Shown here: positions 18,112 to 26,018 of the stretch, in pieces | Position numbering within the stretch: position 1 is the stretch's first letter | Layout: the number at the start of each line of letters is the position of its first letter | Translations under genes and position numbers: made by a program | Source: Clostridium grantii DSM 8605 | Lineage (GTDB): Bacteria; Bacillota; Clostridia; Clostridiales; Clostridiaceae | Assembly: GCF_900129965.1 (NCBI RefSeq) | Contig: NZ_FQXM01000005.1 | Span: 186,001-250,000 of the forward strand | Reading direction: 5' to 3' | Length of the DNA stretch: 64,000 bases | The notes under the pieces: model-generated | Seen by the model: only the letters and a program-made list of their open reading frames with translations | Told to the model about the DNA's origin: nothing | Databases searched by the model: none

Positions 18112-19422
18112 ATGCAAAGCATTAAGCTAGGAAAAAATCATTTAGACATGAATTATATATCAAATTCATGGGGAGAAAGCAAGGACCAACCTGGACAGGA
18201 TACTAAAGACATTAGCATAGTGATTAGCAGTGAACAGAAATTCCAGGAAATTGAAGGCGTGGGGGCAGCATTTAGTGAAATTGGAGGAAAAGCACTTTTT
18301 TCACTTGAAAAAAAAAGAAGAGAAGAAATTATGAAAAGTTTATTTGATAATGAAGAAGGTGCTGGTTTTACCTATTGCCGTCTTCCCATAGGGGCAAGTG
18401 ATTTTGGATTAAATGCTTACAGCTTAAACGATAATGTAGGCGACTATGAGATGGAAAAATTCAGTCTCCATAGAGATATGAAATACTTAATTCCATATAT
18501 TAAACTAGCACAAAAATATGCATCACAGCTAAAAATCCATACTTCTCCTTGGAGTCCGCCAGCATGGTTAAAGGATAATAATTCCATGATTAATGGAGGA
18601 AGTTTAATAGACTCTGTAGAAGTATATAATGCATATGCTTTGTATTTTAGTAAATTTCTTGAGGAATATGCAAAGAAGGGTATAGATATTGATAGACTAA
18701 TGATACAAAATGAACCTGATGTAAATACAAAATATCCTAGCTGTGTAATGTCTGAAGAGCAGATGAGTCATTTTATAAGAAACTACCTAATACCTATGTT
18801 TGAAAGACGTAACATAAATACAAAAATTTGTGCAGGAACCTTTAGAACAGTTACAGGACTTCAGGCCAATAAATGCATGGGTAATACTGAACTTATGGAT
18901 GATATTGATGGTATTGGTGTTCAATACAGCATAATTAGTCACTTAAATGACATTTTTAAAATTAGACAGGACAAGAAGATTATTCATACTGAAAGTGTTT
19001 GTTATGACGGACAAAACAAGTGGGAACAAGCGGTGAAGCTTTACAATGACTTTGTTAATTATATTAATGCAGGCTGTAGTGTTTATACGTATTGGAATAT
19101 GATTTTGGATCATTCCGGGAAAAGTACCTGGGGATGGTGTCAGAATTCATTAATAAGCATTAATGATGAAACAGGTGAAGTTACCTATAATCCTGACTTT
19201 TATGTGATGAAGTTAATAGGTAGTTACTTAAGACCGGGAGCTAGAAGAATAGAGTCATTTTGTTTCGACAAGTGTGCTATTGCTTTTGAAAATATTGATA
19301 AAAGTATAGTTGTCTTTGTAAGCAATATGAATGATAAAAGGGAAGTTGGCACAATAATATTGGATGGAAAAAAGAAATCTATAGAACTTCCACCTCAATC
19401 AATAAATGGATTTAAGTTCTAA
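18112..19422 (+). CDS. GH30 family glycosidase, cytoplasmic
   Basis: 436 residues with the glucosylceramidase-like GH30 layout: FQEIEGVGAAFSEIGG at the start, TYCRLPIGASDF, HTSPWSPPAWLK, the acid/base Glu in MIQNEPDVN (Glu201) and the nucleophile Glu in IIHTESVCYDG (Glu294), then a C-terminal beta domain. Known activities include beta-1,6-glucanase, glucosylceramidase, beta-xylosidase and fucosidase. No signal peptide is present, so it hydrolyses imported oligosaccharides or glycosides. It has a strong GGAGGG RBS. The following AraC gene is a likely regulator. Confidence 0.9.
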   Translation: MQSIKLGKNHLDMNYISNSWGESKDQPGQDTKDISIVISSEQKFQEIEGVGAAFSEIGGKALFSLEKKRREEIMKSLFDNEEGAGFTYCRLPIGASDFGLNAYSLNDNVGDYEMEKFSLHRDMKYLIPYIKLAQKYASQLKIHTSPWSPPAWLKDNNSMINGGSLIDSVEVYNAYALYFSKFLEEYAKKGIDIDRLMIQNEPDVNTKYPSCVMSEEQMSHFIRNYLIPMFERRNINTKICAGTFRTVTGLQANKCMGNTELMDDIDGIGVQYSIISHLNDIFKIRQDKKIIHTESVCYDGQNKWEQAVKLYNDFVNYINAGCSVYTYWNMILDHSGKSTWGWCQNSLISINDETGEVTYNPDFYVMKLIGSYLRPGARRIESFCFDKCAIAFENIDKSIVVFVSNMNDKREVGTIILDGKKKSIELPPQSINGFKF

Positions 19423-19438
19423 TAATATTAACGTATTG

Positions 19439-19474
19439 CACCAATTTAATTTTAAGTATAAAATTAAATTGGTG
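19439..19474 (+). terminator. 16-bp perfect hairpin between GH30 and AraC genes, holding the AraC RBS
   Basis: CACCAATTTAATTTTA (19439-19454) and TAAAATTAAATTGGTG (19459-19474) form a perfect stem with a 4-nt loop, followed by ATTATTTTATG. It acts as terminator-like structure for GH30. The GGTGAT Shine-Dalgarno of the next gene is inside its 3' arm, so it may also limit AraC translation. Confidence 0.75.
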
Positions 19475-19482
19475 ATTATTTT

Positions 19483-20340
19483 ATGATTGTAATTGAAGGT
19501 TTGAGGGAAACAGGTATTTTGAATAAAACATTACCCTTTAATGTTATAGTAAATAAAAATAAAGATTTTAGCTACCCCGCTCACTGGCATAATGAACTTG
19601 AGATAATATATGCTTATGAGGAAGGTATGAAACTTACGGTGAATAACTATGAGTATATTCTTAATGAAAAGGATATTGTTATAATTCCTGGTGGGAATGT
19701 TCACAAAATTGAAGCTCATTATACTGAGGGCAAAAAGGTTTATATTCAGTTGAACACATCTATTTTAGATAATTTGGGGGAGATTGAAGCCATAAAGCCC
19801 TTTATTTATCAAACAAAGGTATATACCACCCACCAACCTTTTATAAGGGCACAGTTGGAAGAGCATATAGATAAAATAGTGAAGTCCTTTATGGAAAAAG
19901 AGTTGGCTTATAATTTATATTTGACGGCCAGGATTTGTGATATCTTTGTAATACTTTTACAAAATATTGCGGGCAAACTTGAAGATATAGGTGCTAAAAA
20001 CACATATAAAAAAGTTATTGGACTTGAGAAACTAAACGAGGCTTTTAAATATATTGAAAAAAACTATCAAAATAACATTTCACTTTCTGATGTTTCCAAA
20101 GCAGTAGGATTCAGCGAAACATATTTTTCAAAAATTTTTAAGAGTATCTATGGTAAAAATTTTCATATATTTCTTAATGAGTTTAGATTAAAAGAATTTG
20201 AAAGAATTTTTATGAGCAATACAGTCACAATAACAGAAGCTGCATTTTCAAGTGGTTTTAATAGTATAACTACCTTTAACCGTACTTTTAAAAGCATTAA
20301 AGGATGTACCCCCAGTGAATTCATGAAAATTAAGAAATAA
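19483..20340 (+). CDS. AraC family transcriptional regulator (cupin plus HTH)
   Basis: 285 residues: an N-terminal cupin sensor (YPAHWHNELEIIYAYEEG, DIVIIPGGNVHKIE) and a C-terminal AraC DNA-binding domain (ISLSDVSKAVGFSETYFSKIFKSIYGKNF, FNSITTFNRTFKSIKGCTPSEF). This layout senses a sugar and activates nearby glycosidase genes. The start lies only 8 bp after the hairpin above. GH30 upstream or the sulfatase region downstream are plausible targets. Confidence 0.88.
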   Translation: MIVIEGLRETGILNKTLPFNVIVNKNKDFSYPAHWHNELEIIYAYEEGMKLTVNNYEYILNEKDIVIIPGGNVHKIEAHYTEGKKVYIQLNTSILDNLGEIEAIKPFIYQTKVYTTHQPFIRAQLEEHIDKIVKSFMEKELAYNLYLTARICDIFVILLQNIAGKLEDIGAKNTYKKVIGLEKLNEAFKYIEKNYQNNISLSDVSKAVGFSETYFSKIFKSIYGKNFHIFLNEFRLKEFERIFMSNTVTITEAAFSSGFNSITTFNRTFKSIKGCTPSEFMKIKK

Positions 20341-20390
20341 TAAATCAAATTTTGTTTATATGTTTTTATTCTAAAATACTGGTATACTAG

Positions 20391-20525
20391 AATAAGCATA
20401 TAAGTACAGAAAAATCAACAGAGGGTGTTGTTCAAAGAATTCTTACAAATTCACAAAATCACCATCATGGTATTAAAGTAATGCTTGAAAGTGGCATAGT
20501 AGGTAGAGTTAAAGAAGTAAAATAA
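20391..20525 (+). pseudogene. ywbE: Relic of a YwbE-family protein (C-terminal half)
   Basis: The frame reads STEKSTEGVVQRILTN, then HHHGIKVMLESGIVGRVKEVK and a stop. That is the conserved core of YwbE (DUF2196) proteins (TEGIVKDILTNS..HPHGIKVRLEDG). There is no start codon or RBS and an in-frame TAG sits at 20388, so the first roughly 25 codons are lost. Confidence 0.8.
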
Positions 20526-20550
20526 TAATAAATTTAAGGGAGACGGTAAA

Positions 20551-20973
20551 ATGGGTTATAAAGTTGTTTATTTTTCAAGAACAAATATTAGTAAAAGAAT
20601 TGCAGAGAAAATAGCAGAGAAACTTTCTTGTGACAAAGTAGAAATTACAGATAACATGAATTGGAGTGGAGCTTTAGGTTTTATAAAAGGCGGATACTAC
20701 GCTTCAAAAAACAAAGATGTAGAAATAAAAATCAATGGAGAGCTATCTAAGGAAGATGATTTAGTTGTAGTCACTCCATTATGGGCTGGTGGTGCAGTGC
20801 CAGCAATTAAAACTTTTTTAAAAGACAAAGAATTGAATAAAATACATCTAGTAGTAACATCTAGTGGAAGTACTATAAATGATTCTACAGGATTTAGATC
20901 TGTTACAGATATAGTTAAAAAGAACAATAATGAAGATGAAGTGATTGATAGCCTTGTAAAATATTTGGGGTAA
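20551..20973 (+). CDS. Flavodoxin-like protein
   Basis: 140 residues with the flavodoxin pattern: an N-terminal VVYFSRTNISKRIAEKIAEKL (FMN phosphate loop position; the usual T-G-N/T is replaced by R-T-N), then DLVVVTPLWAGGAVPAIKTFL and a third loop VVTSSGSTIN. This predicts an FMN-binding electron carrier or NAD(P)H-quinone-type reductase in the cytoplasm. It has a good RBS (AAGGGAGA) and its own terminator, so it is monocistronic. The redox partner is unknown. Confidence 0.8.
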   Translation: MGYKVVYFSRTNISKRIAEKIAEKLSCDKVEITDNMNWSGALGFIKGGYYASKNKDVEIKINGELSKEDDLVVVTPLWAGGAVPAIKTFLKDKELNKIHLVVTSSGSTINDSTGFRSVTDIVKKNNNEDEVIDSLVKYLG

Positions 20974-21000
20974 TTGAGTACTTGAATTTTAAAAACAAAG

Positions 21001-21037
21001 ACTGTAAATAGATGGAAATTTAATTACAGTTTTTTTC
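21001..21037 (+). terminator. Terminator after flavodoxin gene
   Basis: ACTGTAA and TTACAGT arms, then TTTTTTCTTTT. Confidence 0.75.
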
Positions 21038-21064
21038 TTTTCCTAAAACTCCATGTTTTTTTGA

Positions 21065-21163
21065 GTTAAATATAAATTAACTATTTTGCCAGTGATTGTA
21101 TTGTTTTTAATTTTAGAAAAATATATTGTATCAGGTATGGTGGCAGGCGCTGTAAAAGGATAG
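21065..21163 (+). pseudogene. 3' relic of a MalG-type sugar ABC permease
   Basis: The open frame reads ILPVIVLFLILEKYIVSGMV then AGAVKG and a stop. It matches the C-terminus of the intact permease at 3736-4572 (PIIILYLILQKYIIGGLMAG then GVKG). It has no start. It ends 15 bp before the sulfatase start, in the position of an upstream operon partner, so a deletion seems to have removed the rest of the transporter. Confidence 0.82.
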
Positions 21164-21178
21164 AAGGGAAGAGGTAAA

Positions 21179-22930
21179 ATGGATAAAAAAATTATTAAAC
21201 CTAATGTTATATTAATTATAACGGATGATCAAGGTTATGGGGATGTTGGATGTAATGGGAATCCGTGGTTAAAAACACCTAATTTGGATGCAATGCATGA
21301 CGATTCTATTCGATTGTGTGATTATCACACAGATCCAATGTGTGCTCCTACAAGAGCAGCAGTATTAACGGGACAATATTCCATGAGAGTAGGGGTATGG
21401 AGTACTTTGAATGGAAGATATTATCTTAATAAAAACACAAAAACCATGGCAGATTTTTTTCATGAATCTGGGTACAAGACTGGAATATTTGGCAAATGGC
21501 ATATGGGAGATGAATATCCATATAGAGCTTGTGACAGAGGATTTGACCAAGTGGTAAGTTTTGGTGGTGGAGTAATTGGAGAAACTCCGGATTATTGGGA
21601 TAATGATTATTTTAATGATAAATATATAAAAAATGGTGAAACAAAGGATTTTACTGGTTATTGTACAGATGTATGGTTTGATGAAACGATTAGCTTTATT
21701 GAAGACAATAAAAACAAACCGTTTTTCTGTTATCTACCTACTAATGCGCCTCACGACCCCTATAATGTTAACCCTAAATATGCAAAATCCTATTTACAAC
21801 AAGGACTTTCGGACAAGCTATCAAAATTCTATGGAATGATAAGTAATATAGATGAAAATATTGGAAGGCTAGAAAATAAGTTAAAACAACTGGGTATATT
21901 GGACAATACAATAATTATCTTTATGGGGGATAATGGCAGTTCGGGAATAACTACCGATGCAGAGGGCTTTGTTACAGATGGTTATAATGCCAATATGAGA
22001 GGAAAAAAAGGACAAGTATATCAGGGCTCACATAAAAATAACTGTTTTATTCAATGGCACAATGGAAAGTTTGGTAAACCAAGAGATGTTAATGGATTAA
22101 CATCACACATAGATTTGTTACCAACACTGATTGATTGTTGCAATCTTAAAGGTGAAGGATTGAAATTTGATGGAATAAGTATAGCTAAAGATTTAGTAGA
22201 AGGAAAGGATGCACTAAACAAAGATAGAAAATTGATAATACATTGTATGCAACTAGATTACCCTGAAAAATATAAGGATTTTACAGTATTGACACAAGAC
22301 TATGCATTTATAAAAACAAAAAATGATGATCAAGAAAATATGTTGTTATTTGATATGAAAAATGATTATGGGCAAAAGAAAAATATTATTAAAGAAAACA
22401 TGAGTATGTGCAATGAATATATTAGAATTTATGAAAAATGGTGGGATGACGTGACTTCAAATGGTCAATATGATTATAGTTATATAAATATTGGCCATGA
22501 TGATAGAGAAATGAAATTAACTTGTCATGCATGGCATGGAAATACAAATATGGCTTATAGTCAAATTAATATAAGAAAAGGTATTTACGGAAGTGGTTAT
22601 TGGACCTTAGAAGTAGAAAAAGAAGGAAAATATAGTATAGAATTACGTAGATGGCCTAGAGAAACAAACTTGCTTTTAAGCGAAGGAGTTGCAAAAATAC
22701 CTGCCACTGAAAAAACCCATCAGCGACCTGAAGGTAAAGTATATGAAATATGTGGGGCAAAGATTTCTATTCAAGGCAATTTTCAGATACAGGAATTATC
22801 AAGTAAAGATAGTGCAGCCACTTTTATTGTAGATTTACACCAAGGAAAAACTAAACTACAAACTTGGTTTTTATGTAAAAATGGTGATTGTATAGGAGCT
22901 TATTATATATATATAAAATATATTTCATGA
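21179..22930 (+). CDS. Type I sulfatase (Cys-type, arylsulfatase family), cytoplasmic
   Basis: 583 residues. The metal-binding start is NVILIITDDQGYGD (Asp16/Asp17). The catalytic motif is C-A-P-T-R (Cys55), the C-x-P-S/T-R signature whose Cys is oxidised to formylglycine. GKWHMGD and IFMGDNGSS are also present. A C-terminal extension from about 450 forms an extra beta-rich domain. There is no signal peptide, so sulfated sugars must be imported first. An anaerobic maturase (anSME) would be needed and is not in this window. With alginate lyase nearby, a diet of algal polysaccharides is inferred. RBS AAGAGG. Confidence 0.92.
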   Translation: MDKKIIKPNVILIITDDQGYGDVGCNGNPWLKTPNLDAMHDDSIRLCDYHTDPMCAPTRAAVLTGQYSMRVGVWSTLNGRYYLNKNTKTMADFFHESGYKTGIFGKWHMGDEYPYRACDRGFDQVVSFGGGVIGETPDYWDNDYFNDKYIKNGETKDFTGYCTDVWFDETISFIEDNKNKPFFCYLPTNAPHDPYNVNPKYAKSYLQQGLSDKLSKFYGMISNIDENIGRLENKLKQLGILDNTIIIFMGDNGSSGITTDAEGFVTDGYNANMRGKKGQVYQGSHKNNCFIQWHNGKFGKPRDVNGLTSHIDLLPTLIDCCNLKGEGLKFDGISIAKDLVEGKDALNKDRKLIIHCMQLDYPEKYKDFTVLTQDYAFIKTKNDDQENMLLFDMKNDYGQKKNIIKENMSMCNEYIRIYEKWWDDVTSNGQYDYSYINIGHDDREMKLTCHAWHGNTNMAYSQINIRKGIYGSGYWTLEVEKEGKYSIELRRWPRETNLLLSEGVAKIPATEKTHQRPEGKVYEICGAKISIQGNFQIQELSSKDSAATFIVDLHQGKTKLQTWFLCKNGDCIGAYYIYIKYIS

Positions 22931-23167
22931 AATTTCACCAGAGGATAAGTAATTGCTAGGTTCAACGCCATAATGTTTTTTGAATGCTGTAGAGAAGTTA
23001 TATTGGTCATTATAGCCAAGGGTGTAAGAAATTTCTTTGATTGTATAGCGTTGTTGTTTAATAAGAAACACAGCATTATGCATTTTTAGCTGAATATAGT
23101 ATTGAAGAGGTGTTATTCCAAGGACATCTTTAAAATAGGTTACAAAGGACTTATTAAGAGTAATGCT
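22925..23167 (-). pseudogene. Relic of an AraC-family regulator (C-terminal HTH only)
   Basis: The minus strand reads KSFVTYFKDVLGITPLQYYI, then YTIKEISYTLGYNDQYNFST and AFKKHYGVEPSNYL with a stop. This is the last 80 residues of an AraC DNA-binding domain. An in-frame stop precedes it and no start or N-terminal part exists. It overlaps the sulfatase 3' end by 6 bp. The intact AraC gene right next to it has a similar ending but is not identical. Confidence 0.85.
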
Positions 23168-23170
23168 TTA

Positions 23171-23202
23171 TAGTGGCAGCCATATATATATGGCTGCCAC
23201 TA
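23171..23202. terminator. Perfect 32-bp palindromic hairpin between AraC relic and AraC gene
   Basis: TAGTGGCAGCCATATA and TATATGGCTGCCACTA form a perfect palindrome. On the plus side TATTTTACTATCTTTT follows, so it may end sulfatase transcripts; it may also end the minus-strand AraC gene. Confidence 0.65.
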
Positions 23203-23207
23203 TTTTA

Positions 23208-24044
23208 CTATCTTTTAGCTTTTGATGGCGGAAAGCCATAATATTTTTTGAAAAGCTTACTAAAATGATAAGCATCATTATAACCAACAGATTTAGCTAC
23301 TTCTTTGATAGAAATATCTGTTTCTTTTAGTAGTTCTAAAGCTTTTGCTAGCCTTACTTTAATAACGTAATTTATAGGAGTTTCACCAGTTTCATCCTTG
23401 AAAAGTTTTGAAATATACATAGGGCTTAAATACATATTCTGTGAAATAATATCCAAAGATATCTCTTCCATATAATTTTCATTAATAAATTCCATCATTG
23501 TATTTACTATTGTAAGCTTGTCATACTTGTCTATATTTAAAGCTCCTTTATCCTTGGTGTTAATATTCTCATAAGTTTCTTTTAAAATTATAACAATTAA
23601 TTTCATTGCTAAAGTTTTAATTGTTAAGTATTTGCCTTTGTCATCCTTTTGTTGCTCTGCCATAATTTCATTCAAACATTTAATAAAATCCTTATCATAA
23701 TTCAGAAAGTTTATTATGGGGGTTTGAGTACTATCTAGAAGTTTGTTTGGACAGCGATTTTTTATATTAATATTCTCATAACCTAAATGAAATTCAATTA
23801 AATCATTTCCAAAAATTTCACAGCGTTCATGATAAACCCCTTTATTAAAGATTAAAAGATCACCTTTCTTTACTTTGTATGGAATATCATCGATTATATA
23901 ATTACAAGAGCCAGATAGTATATAAATAAGTGATAAAAAATCATGGTTATGGTTATCATATTTTTCTCCTTCAGAGAATTTTCTCTCAAAGGTGTAAAGA
24001 ATTTTTGGATTAAAATCCTCTACTTTTATTCCTAAGTCACACAT
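23208..24044 (-). CDS. AraC family transcriptional regulator
   Basis: About 278 residues with an N-terminal cupin (SEGEKYDNHNHDFLSLIYIL, KKGDLLIFNKGVYHE) and a C-terminal AraC HTH pair (ISLDIISQNMYLSPMYISKLF, VAKSVGYNDAYHFSKLFKKYYG). The ATG at 24044 is preferred over a GTG four codons upstream; neither has a strong RBS. A promoter TTGACT-17-TAAAAT lies upstream (24118-24090), and beyond it the triple dyad array shared with the ABC exporter. Control of the sulfatase or of the divergent exporter are both possible. Confidence 0.87.
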   Translation of the reverse strand: MCDLGIKVEDFNPKILYTFERKFSEGEKYDNHNHDFLSLIYILSGSCNYIIDDIPYKVKKGDLLIFNKGVYHERCEIFGNDLIEFHLGYENINIKNRCPNKLLDSTQTPIINFLNYDKDFIKCLNEIMAEQQKDDKGKYLTIKTLAMKLIVIILKETYENINTKDKGALNIDKYDKLTIVNTMMEFINENYMEEISLDIISQNMYLSPMYISKLFKDETGETPINYVIKVRLAKALELLKETDISIKEVAKSVGYNDAYHFSKLFKKYYGFPPSKAKR

Positions 24045-24089
24045 TAAAAACACCACACTTACCCTTTGTATAAAGTTTTTGTTATTTTA

Positions 24090-24118
24090 ATTTTAGTATT
24101 TCTTAATGAGTAAGTCAA
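24090..24118 (-). promoter_or_regulatory. Promoter of the minus-strand AraC gene
   Basis: Read on the minus strand: TTGACT (24118-24113), a 17-bp spacer, TAAAAT (24095-24090). Confidence 0.65.
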
Positions 24119-24141
24119 TGGGGTAAGGAAAAGAGTTCCAT

Positions 24142-24189
24142 TGTATAAGAATACACATGTATAAGAATACACATGTATAAGAATATACA
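24142..24189. repeat. Three 16-bp tandem dyads between divergent AraC and ABC exporter genes
   Basis: TGTATAAGAATACACA occurs at 24142-24157 and 24158-24173, with TGTATAAGAATATACA at 24174-24189. Each unit contains the dyad TGTAT-AAGA-ATACA. Exact 16-bp phasing and the intergenic place suggest cooperative regulator sites rather than random repeats. Confidence 0.75.
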
Positions 24190-24272
24190 TGAAATTTACA
24201 TAGATACTACATTTAAATTTAACCATATATGAAACATAATAGTACATGAATAAAGAAAAGGGGGTATCTCTT

Positions 24273-26018
24273 TTGGCTTTTAAGTGGATTTGGGGATATT
24301 TAAAAAATTACAAGGTAAAATTAGTTGCAGCAATTTTTTTAGTGGTGGTTTGTTCGGTGATGGTGATGGTAGCACCTTATCTTTCAGGTGTAATCGTTGA
24401 TAAAGTAATTATCAATAAAGAAGTAAATCTTTTGATTCCCATGGTATTAATTATTGTAGGTTTCACCATTGGAAGAGCTTTACTTAGGTATGGGTTTATA
24501 ATGTTACTTGAAAATGTTTCACAAAGCATTATCTTTGACATTAGAGGCGAGGTTTATAATAAACTTCAAAAACTAGACTTTGACTTTTTTGATAAAACAA
24601 AAGTTGGGGATATTATGGCCAAGATGACAGGGGATATGGATGCAGTAAGACATTTTATTGCCTGGGTAATTTATATGGCGGTGGAAAATGGAATGACTTT
24701 TATTGTTGGAATTATATTATTATTTACGATAAACGTGAAAATGACTTTATTATTAATGCTTATAACTCCATTTATAGCTTATTTTGCTCGTAAACTTTCC
24801 ATAGAAGTTAAACCAAATTTTACAGCTATAAGAAATCAATTTTCTAAGTTGAATTCTGTGGCACAAGAGAATATAAGTGGGAATAGAGTGGTTAAAGCTT
24901 TTGCAAAAGAAGAATATGAGATAGAAAAATTTAATAAAGAGAATGAGGAATTCAAAAATAGAAACTTAACGGCAGCTAAAGTTTGGGGAAAGTATTTACC
25001 TATTATTGATTCTTTATCTGGAGTTTTGAATATTGTATTAATTCTTGTGGGAGGTATTTTAGTTATCAAAGGAGAGTTAACTATAGGTAAATTGGTAACT
25101 ATGAATTCATTAATCTTCACTATAAGTAATCCTTTAAAAATGTCAGGGTGGATATTAAATGATATTCAAAAATTCAGTGCCTCTGGTGAGAAGATTATAG
25201 AAATTCTTAAAGAAGAACCTAAAATCAAAAACAATAAAGATTTATTTAAAGAAGAAAGAGTTAGTGGGAATTTAGAATATAGAAATGTTTCCTTTAAATA
25301 TGGGAGAGAACCTATTTTAGAAAATATTAGTTTTAGTGTAAAACCGGGACAGACCATTGCAATTATAGGACCTACAGGTTCAGGAAAATCCACATTAATA
25401 AATCTTTTATGTAGATTTTATGATTGTACAAGCGGAGGAATTTTAGTTGATGGTATTGATATACAAAATGTAAAACTAAGCAAGCTGAGAAGTAGTATTG
25501 GAGTTGCAATGCAGGATATATTTTTATTCTCGGATACCATTGAGGGAAACATTGCTTATGGTAAACCAGATGCTTCCTTTGCTCAAGTAAAATGGGCAGC
25601 AGAATTAGCAAAAGCTAATGACTTTATAGGAAATATGGAGGAAGGTTATAACACTATTGTTGGGGAAAGAGGAGTTGGATTATCAGGGGGTCAAAAACAA
25701 AGAATTTCACTAGCTAGAGCTTTGTTGAAAAATCCATCAATACTGGTTTTAGATGATACCACCTCTAGTTTGGATATGGAAACAGAACATAAAATTCAAA
25801 AATCACTTGATAATTACTATAAAGATAAAACAACTTTTATAATAGCTCATAGAATATCTTCAGTTATGCAAGCAGATAAAATACTGGTTTTAAGTGAAGG
25901 AAGAATAGTTGAAAGAGGAACACATAATGAGTTGATTGAGAAAAATGGATACTATAAAAGTGTATATTTGAATCAATTTGGAGACTTTGACACGGAAATT
26001 AAAAAGGTGGTGGGCTAA
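24273..26018 (+). CDS. ABC exporter half-transporter, subunit with degenerate catalytic site (BmrC-like)
   Basis: About 581 residues: six transmembrane helices (residues 1-310) fused to a nucleotide-binding domain. Walker A GPTGSGKST, signature LSGGQKQR and H-loop IAHRISS are intact. Walker B reads LVLDDTTSSLD, with Asp in place of the catalytic Glu. This is the mark of the degenerate subunit of heterodimeric exporters. TTG at 24273 has AAAAGGGGG 8 bp upstream and is preferred to the ATG at 24246, which has no RBS and would sit on top of that RBS. The next gene starts immediately after the stop. Confidence 0.9.
   Translation: MAFKWIWGYLKNYKVKLVAAIFLVVVCSVMVMVAPYLSGVIVDKVIINKEVNLLIPMVLIIVGFTIGRALLRYGFIMLLENVSQSIIFDIRGEVYNKLQKLDFDFFDKTKVGDIMAKMTGDMDAVRHFIAWVIYMAVENGMTFIVGIILLFTINVKMTLLLMLITPFIAYFARKLSIEVKPNFTAIRNQFSKLNSVAQENISGNRVVKAFAKEEYEIEKFNKENEEFKNRNLTAAKVWGKYLPIIDSLSGVLNIVLILVGGILVIKGELTIGKLVTMNSLIFTISNPLKMSGWILNDIQKFSASGEKIIEILKEEPKIKNNKDLFKEERVSGNLEYRNVSFKYGREPILENISFSVKPGQTIAIIGPTGSGKSTLINLLCRFYDCTSGGILVDGIDIQNVKLSKLRSSIGVAMQDIFLFSDTIEGNIAYGKPDASFAQVKWAAELAKANDFIGNMEEGYNTIVGERGVGLSGGQKQRISLARALLKNPSILVLDDTTSSLDMETEHKIQKSLDNYYKDKTTFIIAHRISSVMQADKILVLSEGRIVERGTHNELIEKNGYYKSVYLNQFGDFDTEIKKVVG

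Noticed and set aside
24142..24189. Short CRISPR-like repeats
   Set aside because: Units abut with no spacers, and no cas genes are in the window.
24059..24247. 62-aa minus-strand frame between AraC and ABC genes
   Set aside because: It is a translation of the operator repeats and the AraC promoter.
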